Below are positions 60,893 through 64,000 of a stretch of DNA of 64,000 nucleotides, piece by piece; the first letter of the stretch is position 1; each line of letters starts with the position of its first letter. The stretch covers positions 147,306 through 211,305 of the forward strand of contig SKKN01000035.1 of the NCBI GenBank assembly GCA_007121455.1, in the 5' to 3' direction. A program made the translations under genes and the position numbers. This DNA comes from Gemmatimonadota bacterium. Its GTDB lineage: Bacteria > Gemmatimonadota > Gemmatimonadetes > Longimicrobiales > Gaopeijiaceae. The notes beneath the pieces were generated by a model that was not told the DNA's origin, did not search any database, and was given only the letters and a program-made list of their open reading frames with translations.

Positions 60893-63067
60893 TTGAGCTT
60901 TCGAACCGGTAGCACCCGCGTCCTGCTCCTTTGCATCTTCGGCTTCATCGGCATCGGCGGCGCTCCACCGACCGCGACGGCGGCCGCTCCGAGGCTTCCC
61001 CAGGGGACCGCCTCCTCCCCCTCCACCGCGTCGGCTGACACCCTCGACGCATATGCCGACCGCGCCACGTATGAGCTGATCGAGCGCGCGCGGCGGATCC
61101 GGACACTGGAGGAATCCGACCTCGTGAGCTACGAGGCGACGATGTGGGAGCGGATCTATGCCGGCGTCGACGCCTTCCGGTTTCGGCGGGAGAGAGCGCT
61201 GTTCGAGCAGGAGCGTTCCGCCCGGGTACGATGGAGCCGGGACGGGGAGCGGGTCGTGGCCTGGGAGGCGGCTCGCCGGGAGGTTCTCGCCGGTAGCGGC
61301 ACGGCCTCGCTTCATTCCAACCTCGCGCGGGGGGGAGTTCCGGCCCCCTTGCAGCACGTTCCGGGCGACGATCGGCTCGTATTTGGCGACCAGTGGGCCC
61401 TTCACCCCCTCTCGGACTCCGCTGCGCATCACTATCGCTTCGCTCCGGGCGATACGATCCGGCTGAATCTCACGACGCCCGAGCGGGAGGTTCGCCTCGT
61501 CGAGGTGCGGGTGGAGCCCCGGCGGAGCGACTTTCGCCTCATCTCCGGGTCGCTCTGGTTCGACGACTCGGGAGGAGCTCTCACGCGCGTCGCCTACCGG
61601 CCGGCTCGAGCCTTCGACATGTCACTCGACGCGTCCGACGACGCGGGGGACGTCCCCGTGCTCCTCCGACCCATCCGTGCCGAGATCCGCCACATCACAG
61701 TGGACTATGGCCTCCACGAGCTCCGGTGGTGGCTCCCTCGTCGCTACGTGTTCGAGGGGGAGGTGCAGGTGGGGATGATGGCCCGCTTCCCGGTCGTCTT
61801 CGAGTGGACGCTTCGGGGGTATCGGGTGAACGAGGAAGACGCGATCTCCCCCACGGGTGCTCTTCCGGAGGGGTGGGCCCGGACGGACCGTGAGGTGGAG
61901 CGGGACGACGAGCCACCTCTTCGGGTCTCGGTCCTCGTGCCGCCCGCCGACTCGCTTCTGGGCTCGGCCGTCCGCTTGCCTCCGGCGGCGGGCCGCGTCC
62001 CTCGAGCAATCCCACCCGAGGAGATCGACGAGATCACCCGCGACCTTGGGCGGAACCTGCCCTCGCTTCCGCTTCCTCGGCCGACGGTGGAGTGGGGCTT
62101 CGTGCAGGGCCTCACCCGCTACAATCGCGTCGAAGGGCCGAGCACCGCCGCGAGACTCCGACTTCCGGTGACGGGGCATTCGGAGATTCAAGTGAAGCCC
62201 CGGGTGTCGGCCGGGACCCCGATCGCCGGAGGAGAGGTGACCTACCGTCATACCGGCCCCGGGAGCGAGACCCGCGTCTCGCTCCATCACCGCCTCGCCC
62301 ACACCTCGGATTGGCTGGATCCGTGGGGCCTTTCCGCCTCCTTGTCCGCTTTCGTGTTCGGGGTCGATCAGGCCGAATTCTACCGAACGACCGGAGGCGT
62401 CGCCGAGCGAACGTGGCAGGGGAGATCTGGCCAGGCATCTCTGGGTCTCTTCCGGGAGGAGCACCGGACCGCCCCCACGCGGACCCGATTCCATCTCCTG
62501 CGACCGGTCACCGGGGTGAGGCTCGGGGAGAACCTCGAAGCCGATTCCGGGACGTGGACCGGTGTACGCGGAACGTTCCGGTGGCAATCCGGCGTCGACG
62601 CGGGACGGCCGCTCCTGTTCGCGTCCTGGAGGGGCGAAGCCGCCGGGGAGGGCCCGGCATACGGCAGATCCATCGCAGCGGTCGGACTCTCGGCTCCGGT
62701 ACGCGGAAGAGTGACAGGTGCTCTCGAGGTGGTTGCCGGAGGAACGTGGGGGGACCCACCCCCACAGCGCCTCCTCTACGCGGGCGGACCTGGCACACTG
62801 CGGGGCTTCGGCTCCGGGTCCCTCGTGGGGGAAGGTCTCTGGGTCGTCCGAGGGGAACTTGGAACGGGTGAGCGAGGGGTTCGGGCCGCACTCTTCATGG
62901 ATGCGGGACAGGTGGGGTCGCGGGGTGAGCTCCTCCGCGCGCCTCGGTTCATGTCGGCAGGCACCGGCCTCTCTCTCATGGAGGGCCTCCTCCGCGTCGA
63001 TTTCGCGGTACCCATCCGGGGCGGAAACGGATACCGGATCCAAGCGTACCTCGACGGCCTCCTCTGA
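60893..63067 (+). CDS. Large outer-membrane beta-barrel protein
   Basis: 724 residues from TTG 60893, with GGGAGGAG six bases upstream. A signal peptide (to about residue 32) precedes an N-terminal ~350-residue region of beta strands that may be periplasmic. The C-terminal half has alternating strand pattern with RLLYAGGPGTLRGFGSGSLVG, the conserved motif of Omp85/ShlB-type surface antigens, and ends FAVPIRGGNGYRIQAYLDGLL. No classic POTRA motif is obvious. It probably sits in the outer membrane; cargo unknown. It has no operon partner. Confidence 0.72.
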   Translation: MSFRTGSTRVLLLCIFGFIGIGGAPPTATAAAPRLPQGTASSPSTASADTLDAYADRATYELIERARRIRTLEESDLVSYEATMWERIYAGVDAFRFRRERALFEQERSARVRWSRDGERVVAWEAARREVLAGSGTASLHSNLARGGVPAPLQHVPGDDRLVFGDQWALHPLSDSAAHHYRFAPGDTIRLNLTTPEREVRLVEVRVEPRRSDFRLISGSLWFDDSGGALTRVAYRPARAFDMSLDASDDAGDVPVLLRPIRAEIRHITVDYGLHELRWWLPRRYVFEGEVQVGMMARFPVVFEWTLRGYRVNEEDAISPTGALPEGWARTDREVERDDEPPLRVSVLVPPADSLLGSAVRLPPAAGRVPRAIPPEEIDEITRDLGRNLPSLPLPRPTVEWGFVQGLTRYNRVEGPSTAARLRLPVTGHSEIQVKPRVSAGTPIAGGEVTYRHTGPGSETRVSLHHRLAHTSDWLDPWGLSASLSAFVFGVDQAEFYRTTGGVAERTWQGRSGQASLGLFREEHRTAPTRTRFHLLRPVTGVRLGENLEADSGTWTGVRGTFRWQSGVDAGRPLLFASWRGEAAGEGPAYGRSIAAVGLSAPVRGRVTGALEVVAGGTWGDPPPQRLLYAGGPGTLRGFGSGSLVGEGLWVVRGELGTGERGVRAALFMDAGQVGSRGELLRAPRFMSAGTGLSLMEGLLRVDFAVPIRGGNGYRIQAYLDGLL

Positions 63068-63341
63068 ACGCCCGGAACCGCCGCCCCGATGCGCCAACAG
63101 GGACCATGTGCCACAGTGACACACTCGGTACATCGTGTCCCGCCCCTGCCGGGGTCGGCCCTGCGGCCCCTTCCCGCAAAACGGCGGTCGCATGAAAAGC
63201 CCTGCAGTCACTGCATCCTCTGGGGCCGATGCATTCGTGCCGACTCGACTTTTCGATCGAGCACAGGGCCTGGAACGCATCGTGCACATGACAACGGCCT
63301 CGACGGACCGTACCGATCATCGAGATGAGGAGACGTAACTG

Positions 63342-63737
63342 ATGTGGAACCGCATGCTCAACCGGATCGCCGTGGCAGTGGTGGCCCTGGCCGTCGGAGC
63401 CGTATTCGCCTCGCCGGCCGAAGCACAGATCCCCGGTGACCAGCCCGGTGCACAGGAGGTCCCGGAGATCCCCCAGGAGGACCTTGAGACCTTCGCCGAC
63501 ATCTACATCGACGTCGATGAGGTTCGGCAGGATCTCGAGATGCGCATGGGTGCGGCGGATTCTCCGGAGGAGGCCCAGCAGATCCAGCAGGAAGCAAACG
63601 AACTGATGACCGGAATCGTGGAGGAGCATGGGATGACGGTCGAGCGGTACACCGAGATCACCGAGGTACTGAACGCGGACCCCGAGCAGCACCAGGAGTT
63701 CGTGGAGATCCTGGAGCAGCGAAGCGGTTTGCTGTAG
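63342..63737 (+). CDS. DUF4168-like secreted protein
   Basis: 131 residues. A signal peptide (to about AEAQ, residue 29) precedes a helical acidic protein with LETFADIYIDVDEVRQDLEMRM and HGMTVERYTEITEVLNADPE, resembling DUF4168. GAGGAG lies 11 bases before the ATG, a rather wide spacing. The 274-base gap upstream holds no supported gene. A strong hairpin terminator follows 35 bases after the stop. Function unknown; exported. Confidence 0.7.
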   Translation: MWNRMLNRIAVAVVALAVGAVFASPAEAQIPGDQPGAQEVPEIPQEDLETFADIYIDVDEVRQDLEMRMGAADSPEEAQQIQQEANELMTGIVEEHGMTVERYTEITEVLNADPEQHQEFVEILEQRSGLL

Positions 63738-63772
63738 GGTCCGAATCGACTCAAGGCGCGCATGCTGCGCCG

Positions 63773-63806
63773 ACGCGGGGGGCCGTCCAGGCTCCCCGCG
63801 TTTCTT
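63773..63806 (+). terminator. Intrinsic terminator
   Basis: A 12-bp stem (63773-63784 with 63790-63801, one G-T pair) with the 5-base loop GTCCA, followed by a short T-rich tail TTTCTT. It follows the DUF4168-like gene by 35 bases. Confidence 0.8.
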
Positions 63807-63843
63807 ATGGGGGAAACTTGCTCGAGGAAAAAGCGGCCGACCA

Positions 63844-64000
63844 GGGCCTGTTCACGCTACGGGGTGGGAAGTGATAGATTGATGGATGACCATTACGGAA
63901 GAGCAGTTTCAGCGGATCGAGCATTGCTTCCCGACGCAACGCGGGAACGTGAAGCTCTCCAACCTGGACGTGTTGAACGCCATTCTGTACGTGGCCGAGA
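63844..64000 (+). mobile_element. Left part of an IS5-type insertion sequence, cut by window end
   Basis: The sequence GGGCCTGTTCACGCTAC (from 63844) looks like a possible IS terminal inverted repeat, and it is followed 26 bases later by a transposase start. The right end and the target duplication are outside the window, so the boundary is a guess. Confidence 0.5.
63886..64000 (+). CDS. IS5-family transposase, N-terminal fragment
   Basis: 38 residues are visible, from ATG 63886, and the frame stays open to the window edge. The start MTITEEQFQRIEHCFP followed by GNVKLSNLDVLNAILYVAE is the N-terminal pattern of the IS5-family transposases with a DUF4096-type leader. The catalytic residues lie beyond the edge. 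Whether it is intact cannot be seen. Confidence 0.7.
   Translation, partial: MTITEEQFQRIEHCFPTQRGNVKLSNLDVLNAILYVAE

Noticed and set aside
1..64000. tRNA, rRNA, CRISPR arrays, prophage
   Set aside because: No matching conserved structure or repeat series seen; the only mobile element is the partial IS at the right end.

Overview
This high-GC (roughly 65%) window is densely coded and typical of an aerobic, Gram-negative bacterium. It carries outer-membrane beta-barrels, lipoproteins, cytochrome c proteins and several terminal-oxidase gene sets. Gene content (two aa3/caa3 oxidases, a CydA-like protein beside multiheme cytochromes, a long plant/cyanobacterial-type IspH, a pyruvate dehydrogenase operon, a complete glycolate oxidase) would suit Gemmatimonadota or a related lineage. 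That placement is inference; there is no rRNA or other marker in the window. I saw no rRNA, tRNA or CRISPR array.

Layout. (1) 1-2928, + strand: the end of an Mrp/NBP35-type P-loop protein, a zinc-ribbon protein with a C-terminal PCP_red-like domain (the domain found at the C-terminus of the dark-operative protochlorophyllide reductase subunit BchB/ChlB), a small membrane protein and a two-gene ABC transporter. (2) 2929-17651, + strand: a near-consensus sigma70 promoter and a long structured leader, then one long gene run. It encodes a tandem universal-stress protein with two PCP_red-like domains, a radical SAM/SPASM enzyme with a third, a CydA-like membrane protein without CydB, three cytochrome c proteins (one fused to an ethylbenzene-dehydrogenase-type haem-binding domain), a blue-copper lipoprotein, an aa3-type oxidase and two accessory membrane proteins. 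(3) 17692-22879, - strand: a second, caa3-type oxidase with CtaG. The two oxidase operons converge. (4) 22986-32895: housekeeping and orphan genes (Trm112, DUF192, class V aminotransferase, amidohydrolase, DUF167, metalloenzyme-family phosphatase, a PilB/GspE ATPase with an extra zinc-ribbon tail, a second cupredoxin lipoprotein). (5) 33124-38125, + strand: an NtrY/NtrX-like two-component system, a beta-barrel protein and a DUF4390-like secreted protein. (6) 38130-48575, - strand: a ten-gene tightly packed run built around glycolate oxidase GlcDEF. (7) 48827-53310: haem A synthase, M42 peptidase, FxsA, IspH, MarR regulator. (8) 53426-59577, - strand: lipA-pdhA-pdhB-pdhC-lpd. (9) 59866-64000: a zinc-ribbon/TPR membrane protein, a large outer-membrane beta-barrel, a DUF4168-like secreted protein with a strong terminator, and the start of an IS5-type insertion sequence cut by the window edge.

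How the genes fit together. Pyruvate dehydrogenase, lipoate synthesis and glycolate oxidation feed the respiratory chain. Electrons could reach oxygen through two haem-copper oxidases (haem A made by the distant ctaA, copper insertion by ctaG). A third complex is likely formed by the CydA-like protein and its cytochromes. The most unusual feature is the PCP_red-like domain repeated in three neighbouring proteins, two of them leading the respiratory operon. I infer that these proteins may mature or regulate a tetrapyrrole or metal cofactor of the CydA-like/cytochrome complex.
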